In this document: positions 18,261-26,080 of the stretch, piece after piece
Layout: each line of letters begins with the position of its first letter
Position numbering within the stretch: the first letter of the stretch is position 1
Origin: an uncultured Eubacteriales bacterium
GTDB taxonomy: Bacteria > Bacillota > Clostridia > Oscillospirales > CAG-272
Reading direction: 5' to 3'
DNA: 64,000 bases
NCBI GenBank assembly: GCA_934462825.1
Contig: CAKSIP010000001.1
Span: 151,246 to 215,245 of the forward strand
The notes under the pieces: model-generated
Databases searched by the model: none
What the model was told of the DNA's origin: nothing
The model's input: only the letters and a program-made list of their open reading frames with translations
Made by a program: the position numbers and the translations under genes

Positions 18261-18290
18261 ATCATACCACAAAAACCGCGGGATTGTCAA
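18261..18290 (-). promoter_or_regulatory. Promoter of the transport operon
   Basis: On the minus strand TTGACA (18285-18290) and TATGAT (18261-18266) are separated by 18 bp. This is the best promoter in the intergenic region and drives the seven-gene operon. Confidence 0.75.
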
Positions 18291-18777
18291 GAAAAACAAT
18301 TGGCCGATTCTTTTATATATAATATAAAACGTGAAAAAAAGGGCGAGGGCGGAGGATGGTGTGTTTTCTTGAAAATTTTAAATTCCATTCATTTTTTGCT
18401 TTTTGCCGTTTTGGCAATTCTTTTGTGGTAAATATATTTTACCGCAATGGGCGTTTTGAGCGGATTCCCCCGTCAATAATTCCGTTGTTTTTTTCGTATT
18501 TTTTTGCACTCTTTTTTCGGGTTATTCGCATAAGTAAATTGTTTTTACTTGCTTTTTTCGCTTCCGCATTTTCCCATTTTGACAATCCGGTGATTGTTTT
18601 GTGATTTATGCACAAAAAAGCGAGCAAAAATTCTACACCATCCACATACGTTTTTTCTCGATTTTTTCACCGCAAAAATTCATTTTCTCCACATCGCCTG
18701 CCAAGTTTGTCTCTCTTTTTGTCATTTATTCCATAATTTATCTTATATACAAAATGTTTGCCGCAAATTTGTTTTCC
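18291..18777. other. AT-rich intergenic stretch without recognised genes
   Basis: About 490 bp are strongly T-rich on the plus strand. Small hairpins are present at 18532-18550 (AAGTAAA-type) and 18582-18597 (ACAATC-CGGT-GATTGT followed by TTTTG). Short reading frames here are low-complexity Phe/Ser-rich and look like chance. I see no supported gene. Confidence 0.5.
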
Positions 18778-18925
18778 GGCCGTGAGGCCTTCCCTTCTTC
18801 TCGGAGTGTTTGTCTTTCAGGCGTGCTTTCGGCCGCCAACCAACACGCCGGCGATTGGCGCAGTCCCCTATCCGAGGCCCCGCTCGGCTCAAAGAGCTTG
18901 TCCAAGGGGCGTCTGTTTTTCTGCT
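18778..18925. other. GC-rich structured patch, possible dispersed element
   Basis: A GC-rich block of about 150 bp is set in the AT-rich intergenic region. GCCCC near 18877 can pair with GGGGC near 18905, with AGCTC/GAGC pairing inside. A short minus-strand frame of 64 codons (18738-18932) crosses it but has no Shine-Dalgarno. It borders the heptamer array and may be part of one repeated unit; only a genome search can tell. Confidence 0.3.
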
Positions 18926-18974
18926 TTTTCACTTTTCACTTTTCACTTTTCACTTTTCACTTTTCACTTTTCAC
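18926..18974. repeat. Heptanucleotide tandem repeat, 7 x TTTTCAC
   Basis: Seven exact, contiguous copies of TTTTCAC fill 49 bp, flanked by near-copies. The array is intergenic, beyond the terminator of the SPOCS-LysM gene. Such perfect short-period arrays expand and contract by slippage. Confidence 0.95.
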
Positions 18975-19004
18975 TTTTTCCGTCGCTCCCTGCGATATGC
19001 AAAA

Positions 19005-19040
19005 GGGGCAACCATCTTCCCGAACGAAGGCGGTCGCCCC
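19005..19040 (-). terminator. Terminator of the SPOCS-LysM gene
   Basis: On the minus strand GGGGCGACC pairs with GGTTGCCCC (9 bp with G-T wobbles), followed by TTTT. It lies 10 bp after the stop codon. Confidence 0.75.
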
Positions 19041-19049
19041 CTGCTGTTC

Positions 19050-20747
19050 TTACACTATCATATAACGGACTCCCTGCAAGCTTTCGGAGGCATCCGCTGC
19101 CATACCCGGATCCATACCGTTTTCTCGCGCCGTTTCATTCACCGGCACCCGGTACTTTTTTGAGATGCTCCAAAGGGTATCCCCGCCGTCGGGGTAGCAG
19201 ATCGTATAACCGTGCCGCGCCTTTTTCGTCTTGCTCTCCTCGGGTTCCTGCACTGTCAGCGCCAGCGCCTCCGAAACAGAATGGTTCTTCACGGCATCAT
19301 AGGAAAGCACCAGCTCCCCGCTGAGCTTCATCTGATTTTCCTCCAGGTGCACATGGGGCGCAATCAACACCGCACGACTGCGGAACGTGTCGGGCAGCTC
19401 CGTAATTTCCGGCGGATCAAACCGAATCGGAACCGGAATTTCCGTCAGGAAAAGCTCCGGTGGATCGGAAAGATTTTCGGGGCTCCACAAAAGACTAAAG
19501 TGACACGTGCCGCCGATGACGCACCGCCCTTTTTCATCCTCTCGCAAGATTCCGTCGATGTTCACGCTTCCCGAAACGTCCAACATTCGCACCCGTCCGT
19601 CCGCCGGGAAGCCCGGAATGTCCGCAAACGACACGGTGCTGTCCACCGTTCGGTTCCCGTTCCCGACCGCAAGAAGCGTCGGAAGCGTTTCCTCTCGCAT
19701 TTCGCATGTCGTTTCGCCCTCCGTAGAATACGCATCCGCCACATAGGTCATTTCGTCCTCGTGAAAGGCTCTGACCTGCAAGCAAAACCGCATCCGGCAG
19801 GAGGCCTCTGCACTTTCGGTCGCCGAATCCGACGATCCGCCGCCCTCCTCGCCGTCTGTTGCCCCCTCTCGTCCGGGCACGGTCACTTGCATGGCCGTAC
19901 ACCATCCGAAGGCGCAACATTTGTCGCCCGGCAAAAGCCCATCGACCTCCACGGCTTCCGAAAAGCTCTGCTTCCGCGTGACGACCTGCGGCAGGTTTTC
20001 TCCCTCGCCGGGAGCAAACAGGAACTTGCCATACACCGTTCCCCGACACTCCGCATATCCCTCGGCCGCGCGCACTTCTTCCATGAAAATCTCAGCTTCG
20101 CCCCCAAGATACTCGGCATGGAGCCACGGAAGCTCCCAGACATCCGAAAGTTCCATTTCTTCATGGCTTCCGCTCATTTCCCGCACATACGACACGCTCT
20201 TTTCCAGCTTTTGCACGTCGTCGCCGGCAATCTCCCGTCCCCCGTCGATCCCGGCATAAGCCAATGCGCTCACGCGCGACGAAAGCTGCAAGCGCACGCT
20301 GATCTTTCGGGCGCCCGACACGCGGCTAACCAGCGATTCCGCGCAGGTATCGACGCTGACCGCGATGCCTTCGCTTCCGTCATAATCCACGTTGGTATCA
20401 AAGGGCGCCTGAAAGGCATATTCCTTGGGAAATTCCGCCGTGTGCGCCTTTCCGTCCGTCCCCACATACAAAATGTGGTACGTAAGGGTTCCGTTGAATT
20501 GAGCCGAACCGCCGGATACAAACTTGGAAGCGGGCGCAAGTGTCACGTCGCCCTTAAGCAGCTTCAAGATTTCGGGCAGATACTCCGGGAGGATCAGTTC
20601 TTCGACCAGCTCGGTTATCACAGGCTCTTTGCACAATGACCGCTGGACTTTTCCTCCGTATCGGCTTTCCGGGTTCAGAATGGCTCCCACGTTGCCGCGA
20701 TAGGTTCCTGTATTTGCCGTTCCGTTTGTGTTTTCCTTGATCTCCAT
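19050..20747 (-). CDS. SPOCS (DUF3794) repeat protein with C-terminal LysM, SipL-like
   Basis: The 565-residue protein resembles SipL, the clostridial spore-coat morphogenetic protein that binds SpoIVA. SPOCS-type blocks are visible near residues 15-150 (for example LLKGDVTLAPASKFVSGGSA and QFNGTLTYHILYVG) and again near 330-500 (RFDPPEITELPDTFRSRAVL). The LysM module at about 515-560 (CYPDGGDTLWSISKKYRVPV) would bind peptidoglycan. There is no signal peptide, as expected for mother-cell coat proteins. The ATG at 20747 is preceded by AAAGGAG at a slightly long distance. A SigmaE-like promoter lies upstream. SipL itself usually has a single-digit number of SPOCS modules and about 500 residues, so a paralogue is possible. 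Confidence 0.82.
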   Translation of the reverse strand: MEIKENTNGTANTGTYRGNVGAILNPESRYGGKVQRSLCKEPVITELVEELILPEYLPEILKLLKGDVTLAPASKFVSGGSAQFNGTLTYHILYVGTDGKAHTAEFPKEYAFQAPFDTNVDYDGSEGIAVSVDTCAESLVSRVSGARKISVRLQLSSRVSALAYAGIDGGREIAGDDVQKLEKSVSYVREMSGSHEEMELSDVWELPWLHAEYLGGEAEIFMEEVRAAEGYAECRGTVYGKFLFAPGEGENLPQVVTRKQSFSEAVEVDGLLPGDKCCAFGWCTAMQVTVPGREGATDGEEGGGSSDSATESAEASCRMRFCLQVRAFHEDEMTYVADAYSTEGETTCEMREETLPTLLAVGNGNRTVDSTVSFADIPGFPADGRVRMLDVSGSVNIDGILREDEKGRCVIGGTCHFSLLWSPENLSDPPELFLTEIPVPIRFDPPEITELPDTFRSRAVLIAPHVHLEENQMKLSGELVLSYDAVKNHSVSEALALTVQEPEESKTKKARHGYTICYPDGGDTLWSISKKYRVPVNETARENGMDPGMAADASESLQGVRYMIV

Positions 20748-20793
20748 AACCACCGTTTCTCCTTTGATTTGTAGTTGTAGCTTTTTACGGTAG

Positions 20794-20822
20794 ATTCTAT
20801 GCGGCAAGCCGGATTTTTATTC
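20794..20822 (-). promoter_or_regulatory. Possible SigmaE (mother-cell) promoter
   Basis: On the minus strand CATAGAAT (20794-20801) matches the SigmaE -10 consensus CATACAAT at seven of eight positions. GAATAAA (20816-20822) is a weak -35 match at the expected 14-bp spacing. The position, 46 bp upstream of the start codon, suits a sporulation gene. Confidence 0.4.
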
Positions 20823-20861
20823 CCTTTTCTCTCTTTTGTCCTCCTAGGCAGGCAAGACAAA

Positions 20862-20904
20862 GGGGGCGCACCAAAGCCCGTCGAGAGCTTTGGTGCGCGC
20901 CCCA
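20862..20904 (-). terminator. Terminator of nnrD
   Basis: GCGCACCAAAGC pairs with GCTTTGGTGCGC (12 bp), extended by a G/C-rich base with a 2-nt bulge. It starts 12 bp beyond the nnrD stop codon. Confidence 0.75.
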
Positions 20905-20915
20905 TGATTTCGATT

Positions 20916-21788
20916 TCAGCGCATAACGTAAGGAATACTGTCCACAATATCGGAGGCCATAACCGAATATTCCCCCAATATCGAGGCGGCGCGATCTCCT
21001 GCCATGCCATGCAGGCGCACGCCCAGCACAGCGGCCGCCCAAGCGGGCATTCCCTGCGCACACAGGGACGCAATCATGCCGGTCAGGACATCCCCCACAC
21101 CGGCCGTGGCCATCCCGCTGTTCCCGGTATGATTGATATAAACCTCCTCGGTGCTTCCGGCGCGGCTGTCGGCCACGGCGGTTTCGTGATCCTTCAGAAC
21201 GCAGATCACGTCGTGTTCTTTGGCAAAGCGCCGACATGTGCCGGGAATATCGGATAAAATTTCGGGAATCGTCCGTCCGCAAAGCCGCGACATTTCCCCC
21301 GGATGCGGCGTAATAATCGTTTTCGGCGGAACCAGCGTCCAGAGAGAAGGCTCTTCCGCAATCAGATTCAACGCGTCCGCGTCCAAAATCACCGGGCGAT
21401 TTGACGTCTTGCCAAAGCTTTGCAAAAGGCCGACGAGAACGGCCTTGGCGCCCTCCGAGCGTCCAAGTCCCGGCCCGATGACCAAAACATCGGCCCATTC
21501 GGCGTTTTGACGCAAAAAGAATGCGTCGGGCGCCTCCGCATCATACACGGACAGCACCGCCTCCGGCAGAGTGCTTTGCAGAATCACACGGTTTTCCTCC
21601 GGCGTCAAAATCCGCACAAGGCCGGCACCGGTACGATAAGCCGCTTTGGCAGACAGATACGCCGCGCCGCTCATCCCGTAAGAACCGGCGGCGCACAAAA
21701 TTTTCCCATACGTTCCTTTGTTGGAACGCGCCGGCCGTTCGGGCAGCAAGGAAGCAATGTTTTTTTCAGAATACTCGGCAGGTTTCAA
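20916..21788 (-). CDS. nnrD: ADP/ATP-dependent NAD(P)H-hydrate dehydratase
   Basis: The enzyme repairs hydrated NADH and NADPH (NADHX), a damage product of glycolytic dehydrogenases. The ribokinase-like fold is clear: GKILCAAGSYGMSGAAYLSA (from residue 28), a VIGPGLGRS phosphate-binding block near 103, KTIITPHPGEMSRL near 155, and the catalytic loop GVGDVLTGM near residue 230. The 290-residue length fits a stand-alone NnrD without the epimerase half. The start is a TTG at 21788, six bases after AAGGAGAGGG; no ATG is available before the conserved domain. It follows the carboxypeptidase gene by 40 bp. Confidence 0.92.
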   Translation of the reverse strand: MKPAEYSEKNIASLLPERPARSNKGTYGKILCAAGSYGMSGAAYLSAKAAYRTGAGLVRILTPEENRVILQSTLPEAVLSVYDAEAPDAFFLRQNAEWADVLVIGPGLGRSEGAKAVLVGLLQSFGKTSNRPVILDADALNLIAEEPSLWTLVPPKTIITPHPGEMSRLCGRTIPEILSDIPGTCRRFAKEHDVICVLKDHETAVADSRAGSTEEVYINHTGNSGMATAGVGDVLTGMIASLCAQGMPAWAAAVLGVRLHGMAGDRAASILGEYSVMASDIVDSIPYVMR

Positions 21789-21828
21789 ATCAAACCCTCT
21801 CCTTTATTATGAATTATAAGTTGACCGA

Positions 21829-23421
21829 TTACGCATTCCGAGAGGCCAGATATTCCTCCAGGCACTGACCGCTCCGAAGCATTTCCAGCGCATGGTAGCG
21901 CCCGACGAATCTCCAATGCCACGGCTCATAGCTGTACCCCGTGGCGCTTTCTTTTTCCTGAGAATAGCGCAAAACAAAGCCGAACTTCCACGCGTTGGCG
22001 CACAGCCATTCGTATGCCTTAGTCTTGGCAAAGCTCTCGTCCAGATCGCTCATGCTCGTACTCATCAGATCCACGCAAAGTCCCGTATGGTGTTCGCTTT
22101 GGCCGGGCACGGACGCATATGTTTGCACGATCCGCTCCGCTTCCTCGTAAGAAAGAGCGCTGTTTTTGCTCATTTCCTCCTCAATATACCGTTCGTAAAG
22201 CGTTTTTTGATAATTATAGGAACGGTAGCCGCTCGTCACAAAAATATCGGTAAAGCCCTCGGCGTACATTTCCGCCAGCATGGCCTCCAGCGCCTTCGCC
22301 ACATCGGCCTGAATCCAATAGGATTTTTTCACGCCCGTCACCTGAATCAGGTTGTCCGGCTCATAATTGGTTGCCACGGGGTTTTGCTTGTTCGCAAGGA
22401 ACAGATAGGCGTCCCGCCGGTCCCCGGTCGGGTTCAGATACGAATCATACGCGCTGACATCGGTCTTAAAGGAAAAGATCGGCTGTCCGGCAAAATATTT
22501 GTTTTCATCCAGCGAGGACATGGCGGAATCTGCTTTCAACTGAAAGGAAACATCCACATAATGCGGCTCCTGCGGGGTGCTGTCGGTATATTCCAAGCGG
22601 GCGACCGTAACCTTTCGCGCCGATTCATCCACGGTAATATAGACACCGCCGAGCACCGTTTCAAGAAATTTCAGCGGGACGGCGCACTCGGTCGTGTTTT
22701 TGATTTTGGCCGGCCCCGGCATAATCATCCCGTAGCCATTGATTTTAGCCTCGGCCGTGTCGGGATAAAAGGTAATGCGATCCCCACCCGGCACAACAAA
22801 GCTCAGCTCTCCCGGCCCTCCGGTCATCGTCATGTTGCAAAGCTCCGCCACCGAATTCATGCTGATATAAATCAGGCCCTTCTGCACGGCATCGGAATAA
22901 GCGGCCTTGGCTTGGCTCTTGCCGACAGAGTACACATATTCCCCTTTGCTTTTCTTCACTCCGGCACCGGACAGCACCACGGCTACAATCACCGAGGTCA
23001 CAAGCAGAATAACCGCCAAGGTGGAAGCAAAAACAATGGCACCCACCTTGATCTTTTGCCGGACATCCTCCTTGCGAAACTGCTTGGCATCGTCGAGCCG
23101 TTCCTTTCTCTCGGTGAGAATCCTTTTGCGGGTTTCACTGAGGGAGCGGCTGAACTGATAGCTTTCCTCATTGACACGTTTCGGAGGAGGAGCGGCTTTC
23201 TTTCCGGTCGAAACGAAACGAGCTTCCCGGGTACGCTCTGCCGGGCGTTGCGCTCCGCGCGGAGCGTTTTTTTGCGAAGGATTTGGGGCAGCCGGGCGCG
23301 CCTGCGGTCTTCCCCCCGAGGGGCGCGGATTGGTTCCGGGGGCACGCTCCGATGGCATACGACGATTGGCCCCCGCCGAAGAAGGGCTTTGACGTTTTTC
23401 CGTCGGTCTTTCTTGATTCAT
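21829..23421 (-). CDS. Membrane-anchored D-alanyl-D-alanine carboxypeptidase, VanY/M15B type
   Basis: The 530-residue protein trims D-Ala from cell-wall stem peptides. Its N-terminus of about 130 residues is basic and Pro/Arg-rich, hence cytoplasmic. One membrane helix (VGAIVFASTLAVILLVTSVI) follows at about 140-165. A stalk domain at about 190-270 resembles the copper-amine-oxidase N-terminal-like domain (YISMNSVAELC, PLKFLETVLGGVYI). The M15B peptidase at about 340-525 carries the zinc motifs SGYRSYNYQ, SEHHTGLCVD and EPWHWRF. I place the start at the ATG at 23421 with AAAGGAAAG upstream. It lies between mnmM and nnrD, and the closeness suggests co-transcription. Confidence 0.9.
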   Translation of the reverse strand: MNQERPTEKRQSPSSAGANRRMPSERAPGTNPRPSGGRPQARPAAPNPSQKNAPRGAQRPAERTREARFVSTGKKAAPPPKRVNEESYQFSRSLSETRKRILTERKERLDDAKQFRKEDVRQKIKVGAIVFASTLAVILLVTSVIVAVVLSGAGVKKSKGEYVYSVGKSQAKAAYSDAVQKGLIYISMNSVAELCNMTMTGGPGELSFVVPGGDRITFYPDTAEAKINGYGMIMPGPAKIKNTTECAVPLKFLETVLGGVYITVDESARKVTVARLEYTDSTPQEPHYVDVSFQLKADSAMSSLDENKYFAGQPIFSFKTDVSAYDSYLNPTGDRRDAYLFLANKQNPVATNYEPDNLIQVTGVKKSYWIQADVAKALEAMLAEMYAEGFTDIFVTSGYRSYNYQKTLYERYIEEEMSKNSALSYEEAERIVQTYASVPGQSEHHTGLCVDLMSTSMSDLDESFAKTKAYEWLCANAWKFGFVLRYSQEKESATGYSYEPWHWRFVGRYHALEMLRSGQCLEEYLASRNA

Positions 23422-23448
23422 ATGTTTTTCTTTCCTTTCTTCGGCCAA

Positions 23449-24003
23449 TCAGGCTTTTTTCTCTATCACAATAAAATAGGGGGAGGTTGGCGAGTTGAGA
23501 ATCTGGATGCGCGTAGCGCAATACTGCGTTCTCGGCAGGGTGGCAAAATATTCGCACACCATTTTTCCCTCCGCATCGCCCTCGGCATGGCCGGGGTAAA
23601 CCGCCACCAGGAGGATTCCGTCCCTGTCCAAAAGAGACACGGCCGCTTCAATCGCCGGCATGGTGGTCTTTCGCATGGTTGTAATTTTTTTATCGCTGCC
23701 GGGCAGGTAGCCGAGATTAAACATCCCGGCCTTTATGGGCGTGTTCACATAATTTTTTACGTTATGATGCGAATCCAGAATCAATGTATAGTTATCGGGG
23801 CAATCCGATCGTTTCAGATGCTCGGACGTCGATTCCAGCGCCTGCTCTTGTATATCGAAAGCAAACACGCGGCCGTTTTCGCCCACCGTTTTGGAAAGGA
23901 ACTCGGTATCATGCCCGTTTCCCATGGTAAAATCCACCGCCACATCGCCCGGATGCAAATGTTCGCAAATAAAATGCTTTTGCAATGCAAGCAAATCAAT
24001 CAT
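23449..24003 (-). CDS. mnmM: tRNA mnm5s2U methyltransferase, YtqB/MnmM family
   Basis: This is a 184-residue class I SAM methyltransferase. The SAM loop is VDFTMGNGHDTEFL (about 24-37), followed by RVFAFDIQEQAL. FNLGYLPGSDKKITT near residue 95 is the family signature, and YPGHAEGDAEG follows near 140. B. subtilis YtqB makes the final methyl transfer in 5-methylaminomethyl-2-thiouridine at the tRNA wobble position; this assignment rests on family resemblance. There is no ideal Shine-Dalgarno next to the ATG. An AAAGGA lies 35 bp upstream with a CGCTTTC/GAAAGCG hairpin (24015-24033) in between. Confidence 0.85.
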   Translation of the reverse strand: MIDLLALQKHFICEHLHPGDVAVDFTMGNGHDTEFLSKTVGENGRVFAFDIQEQALESTSEHLKRSDCPDNYTLILDSHHNVKNYVNTPIKAGMFNLGYLPGSDKKITTMRKTTMPAIEAAVSLLDRDGILLVAVYPGHAEGDAEGKMVCEYFATLPRTQYCATRIQILNSPTSPYFIVIEKKA

Positions 24004-24135
24004 TTTTTATCACACGCGCTTTCGGTCAGAAAGCGTCCTTTCTTGCCCTCGTCTGTATATCCGGCGGTCATCTCCGGCGGACGAAAGGCTCTCCGTTTTC
24101 CTTTTGGTTTTTTGTTTTTTATCCCGCGCTCTGCC

Positions 24136-24870
24136 TCAGGACAAGCCGCCGAGATTGCGATTTTTATCCTTTTGGGAGCGGTGCAAATCGGAGCGCAGGA
24201 AAATCACGGCGCGCTCCACCGCGTCCTTCGCGTTGTTCCACGGTTCGTTTTCATAACGATAGTCAAATTTTTTGCAAAACCAGCTCACATCGCTCGACAA
24301 TTCGGCCAGATAAGCAAAAACAACGGCGCCAATCTCCTTTTCAAAGCGAGCCGCCTCTTTTTTGCTCAGCTCCTTGCGCGCATACTCCACAAGCAGCCGA
24401 TAATGCGGCAGGCAAAAATAGGGCTGGGCGCGGAATTTTTCCGCAAATTCCTCCGTTCCCTGCCACAAGGAAACGGTAATGCTGTTCATGCGGCTGAAAT
24501 GATATTCCACGCGCCGGCAAACATAGCAGGAATTTTCCAGCTTTTCCACGCGAGAAGGCGGATTGGACAGCAAAGCGTTCCAGCCCTTCGGGGAAAGCTT
24601 TTCCTGCAATTCGTTGAGATGGCTCTCCAGCGTCAGCGCCATACTTAAGCGGTTTTTCATTTGCAAAAGCATATCATAATGGGTTTTGCAAAAGCCTTCC
24701 TCGTTCATCCGAATACGAACCGAAGGCTCCATCATCGCTCCGCCCAGCACGGTATCCAGCTCGGTTTCCTCCAGACGGCGATACAAAGCGCACATGGGGC
24801 AGCCGCATTTTTTATCGGCAACACCGGCCTCAAAGGCTTCATTGATAGGAATGGTGTAAATCTGTTCCAC
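24136..24870 (-). CDS. Cysteine-motif protein of unknown function, DUF6062-like
   Basis: I recall this family as DUF6062, found in Clostridia next to housekeeping genes, but cannot verify it. The 244-residue product is soluble and mostly helical. A CGCPMC motif near residue 22 and a CYVCRR motif near residue 110, together with GFCKTHYDML and PYFCLPHYRLL, could bind a metal or Fe-S cluster. The start is best placed at a GTG at 24870, because AAGGAG then has about 10-bp spacing; a GTG three codons earlier sits too close to it. It has its own promoter (24965-24993). No function is claimed. Confidence 0.7.
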   Translation of the reverse strand: MEQIYTIPINEAFEAGVADKKCGCPMCALYRRLEETELDTVLGGAMMEPSVRIRMNEEGFCKTHYDMLLQMKNRLSMALTLESHLNELQEKLSPKGWNALLSNPPSRVEKLENSCYVCRRVEYHFSRMNSITVSLWQGTEEFAEKFRAQPYFCLPHYRLLVEYARKELSKKEAARFEKEIGAVVFAYLAELSSDVSWFCKKFDYRYENEPWNNAKDAVERAVIFLRSDLHRSQKDKNRNLGGLS

Positions 24871-24908
24871 GGTGCGCACACTCCTTTTTCTTTTCCCTTT
24901 CCGCTCGC

Positions 24909-24937
24909 TTGCTTTCCGGCGGAATTTATGTTATACT
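24909..24937 (+). promoter_or_regulatory. Promoter of the ogg gene
   Basis: TTGCTT (24909-24914) and TATACT (24932-24937) have a 17-bp spacer on the plus strand. It faces the minus-strand promoter at 24965-24993. Confidence 0.6.
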
Positions 24938-24964
24938 AAAGATGTTTTTCATCTCTCTGTTAGT

Positions 24965-24993
24965 ATTATAACATTCCGGCGTCATGCTTTCAA
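24965..24993 (-). promoter_or_regulatory. Promoter of the DUF6062-like gene
   Basis: On the minus strand TTGAAA (24988-24993) and TATAAT (24965-24970) have a 17-bp spacer. Transcription from here crosses the oppositely oriented promoter at 24909-24937. Confidence 0.65.
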
Positions 24994-25022
24994 GTGTATT
25001 TTTCAATTAACTGAGGGCGATT

Positions 25023-25994
25023 ATGTTAATTTTTTATCCTTTTTTACCGAGCCAAACGGCCGCCTCCCCGTCGGCGATTCAGCAGAGCCGGGAAGGGGAA
25101 GTTCCCGTCACGGTCGTCACGGGCGACGAGCTGCCCGATGTGGAAAAGACCTTTCGCTGCGGGCAATGCTTCCGCTTTGAAAAAGTGGAAAACAGCCGTC
25201 ACGCCTGCGAATATGCCGGTGTCGCTTATGGACGCGCTTTTTCGGTGGCACGCGACGGCACCCACCTTTTTCTCTACAACATAACGGCCGACGCCTTTTC
25301 TTCCACCTACCGACGCTATCTCGGCATGGAAGAGGATTACCCGTCCATATGGCGCTCCTTTGCCGACCGGACGGATCTGCCGTATCTTCAAAAAGCGGCC
25401 GACGTCAGCCGCGGCCTGTACCTTCTGCGGCAGGATCCGTGGGAAACGCTCTGCTCTTTTATTCTCTCGCAAAACAACAACATTCCGCGCATCAAAAAAA
25501 TCATTGCGGCCCTGTGCCATACGCTGGGCGATCCGATAGACGCGCGCGGCATGGAAGCGCACGGGTTCCCTTCGGGCGTAGCCTATACGTTCCCCCCGGC
25601 CTGTCGCATGGCTTCCGCGGGCGCTAAGGCGCTTGAGCCGCTGCGAGCCGGATTCCGGGCCGGTTATCTTTACGACACGGCCTGCAAGGTCGCCGAAAGC
25701 CCCGACTTGTTTTTCTCTTTAGCCGAAGCGCCCATGGAACAAGCCGATGCCTGCCTGCGCACGATTCGCGGCGTCGGAGCGAAGGTGTCTGCCTGCACGC
25801 TTTTGTTCGGCTTCGGATTTTACAACGCCTTTCCGATTGACGTTTGGATTGCGCGCGTTCTCAAAAATCACTTTCCTCCGAGCTTTCAGCCAAGCTCGCT
25901 CGGCCCTTATGCCGGCCTTGCGCAGCAGTATCTTTTTTACGCCGCGCGCTTTGCGCCGACAACCGCGGCGGAAACCCCTTCATCGGATTCATAA
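25023..25994 (+). CDS. 8-oxoguanine DNA glycosylase/AP lyase (OGG family)
   Basis: The protein removes oxidised guanine from DNA. A helix-hairpin-helix with the catalytic lysine is seen at IRGVGAKVSACTLLFGFGF (about residue 250), and the catalytic aspartate follows at FPIDVWIARVL. The N-terminal OGG domain begins around FRCGQCFRFEK (residue 42), and SQNNNIPRIKKII near 150 is the HhH-GPD helix. The 323-residue length is typical, although the first 25 residues are poorly conserved-looking. The ATG is preceded by GAGGG. A plus-strand promoter lies about 85 bp upstream. It stands alone before the promoter of the DUF512 gene. Confidence 0.9.
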   Translation: MLIFYPFLPSQTAASPSAIQQSREGEVPVTVVTGDELPDVEKTFRCGQCFRFEKVENSRHACEYAGVAYGRAFSVARDGTHLFLYNITADAFSSTYRRYLGMEEDYPSIWRSFADRTDLPYLQKAADVSRGLYLLRQDPWETLCSFILSQNNNIPRIKKIIAALCHTLGDPIDARGMEAHGFPSGVAYTFPPACRMASAGAKALEPLRAGFRAGYLYDTACKVAESPDLFFSLAEAPMEQADACLRTIRGVGAKVSACTLLFGFGFYNAFPIDVWIARVLKNHFPPSFQPSSLGPYAGLAQQYLFYAARFAPTTAAETPSSDS

Positions 25995-26001
25995 ATATTT
26001 T

Positions 26002-26030
26002 TTGACAAATTCCTTAAAATATGATATAAT
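26002..26030 (+). promoter_or_regulatory. Consensus SigmaA promoter, DUF512-der-obg operon
   Basis: Perfect TTGACA (26002-26007) and perfect TATAAT (26025-26030) are separated by 17 bp. This is the strongest protein-gene promoter in the window and drives the housekeeping GTPase operon. Confidence 0.9.
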
Positions 26031-26080
26031 AAATGATTGTCAGAAACCAAGCGTCAAAAAGAATGGAAGGATGAAAGCGA

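Noticed and set aside
18738..18932. 64-codon minus-strand frame in the intergenic patch
   Set aside because: No Shine-Dalgarno, no domain, and it crosses a structured non-coding block. It is kept only as part of the possible dispersed element.
18926..18974. Heptamer array as a CRISPR-like or origin iteron array
   Set aside because: Units are contiguous without spacers, too short for CRISPR, and there are no replication genes or DnaA boxes nearby.
21892..24648. Plus-strand open frame of 918 codons spanning three minus-strand genes
   Set aside because: It crosses several genes with good family matches on the other strand, so it cannot be real.
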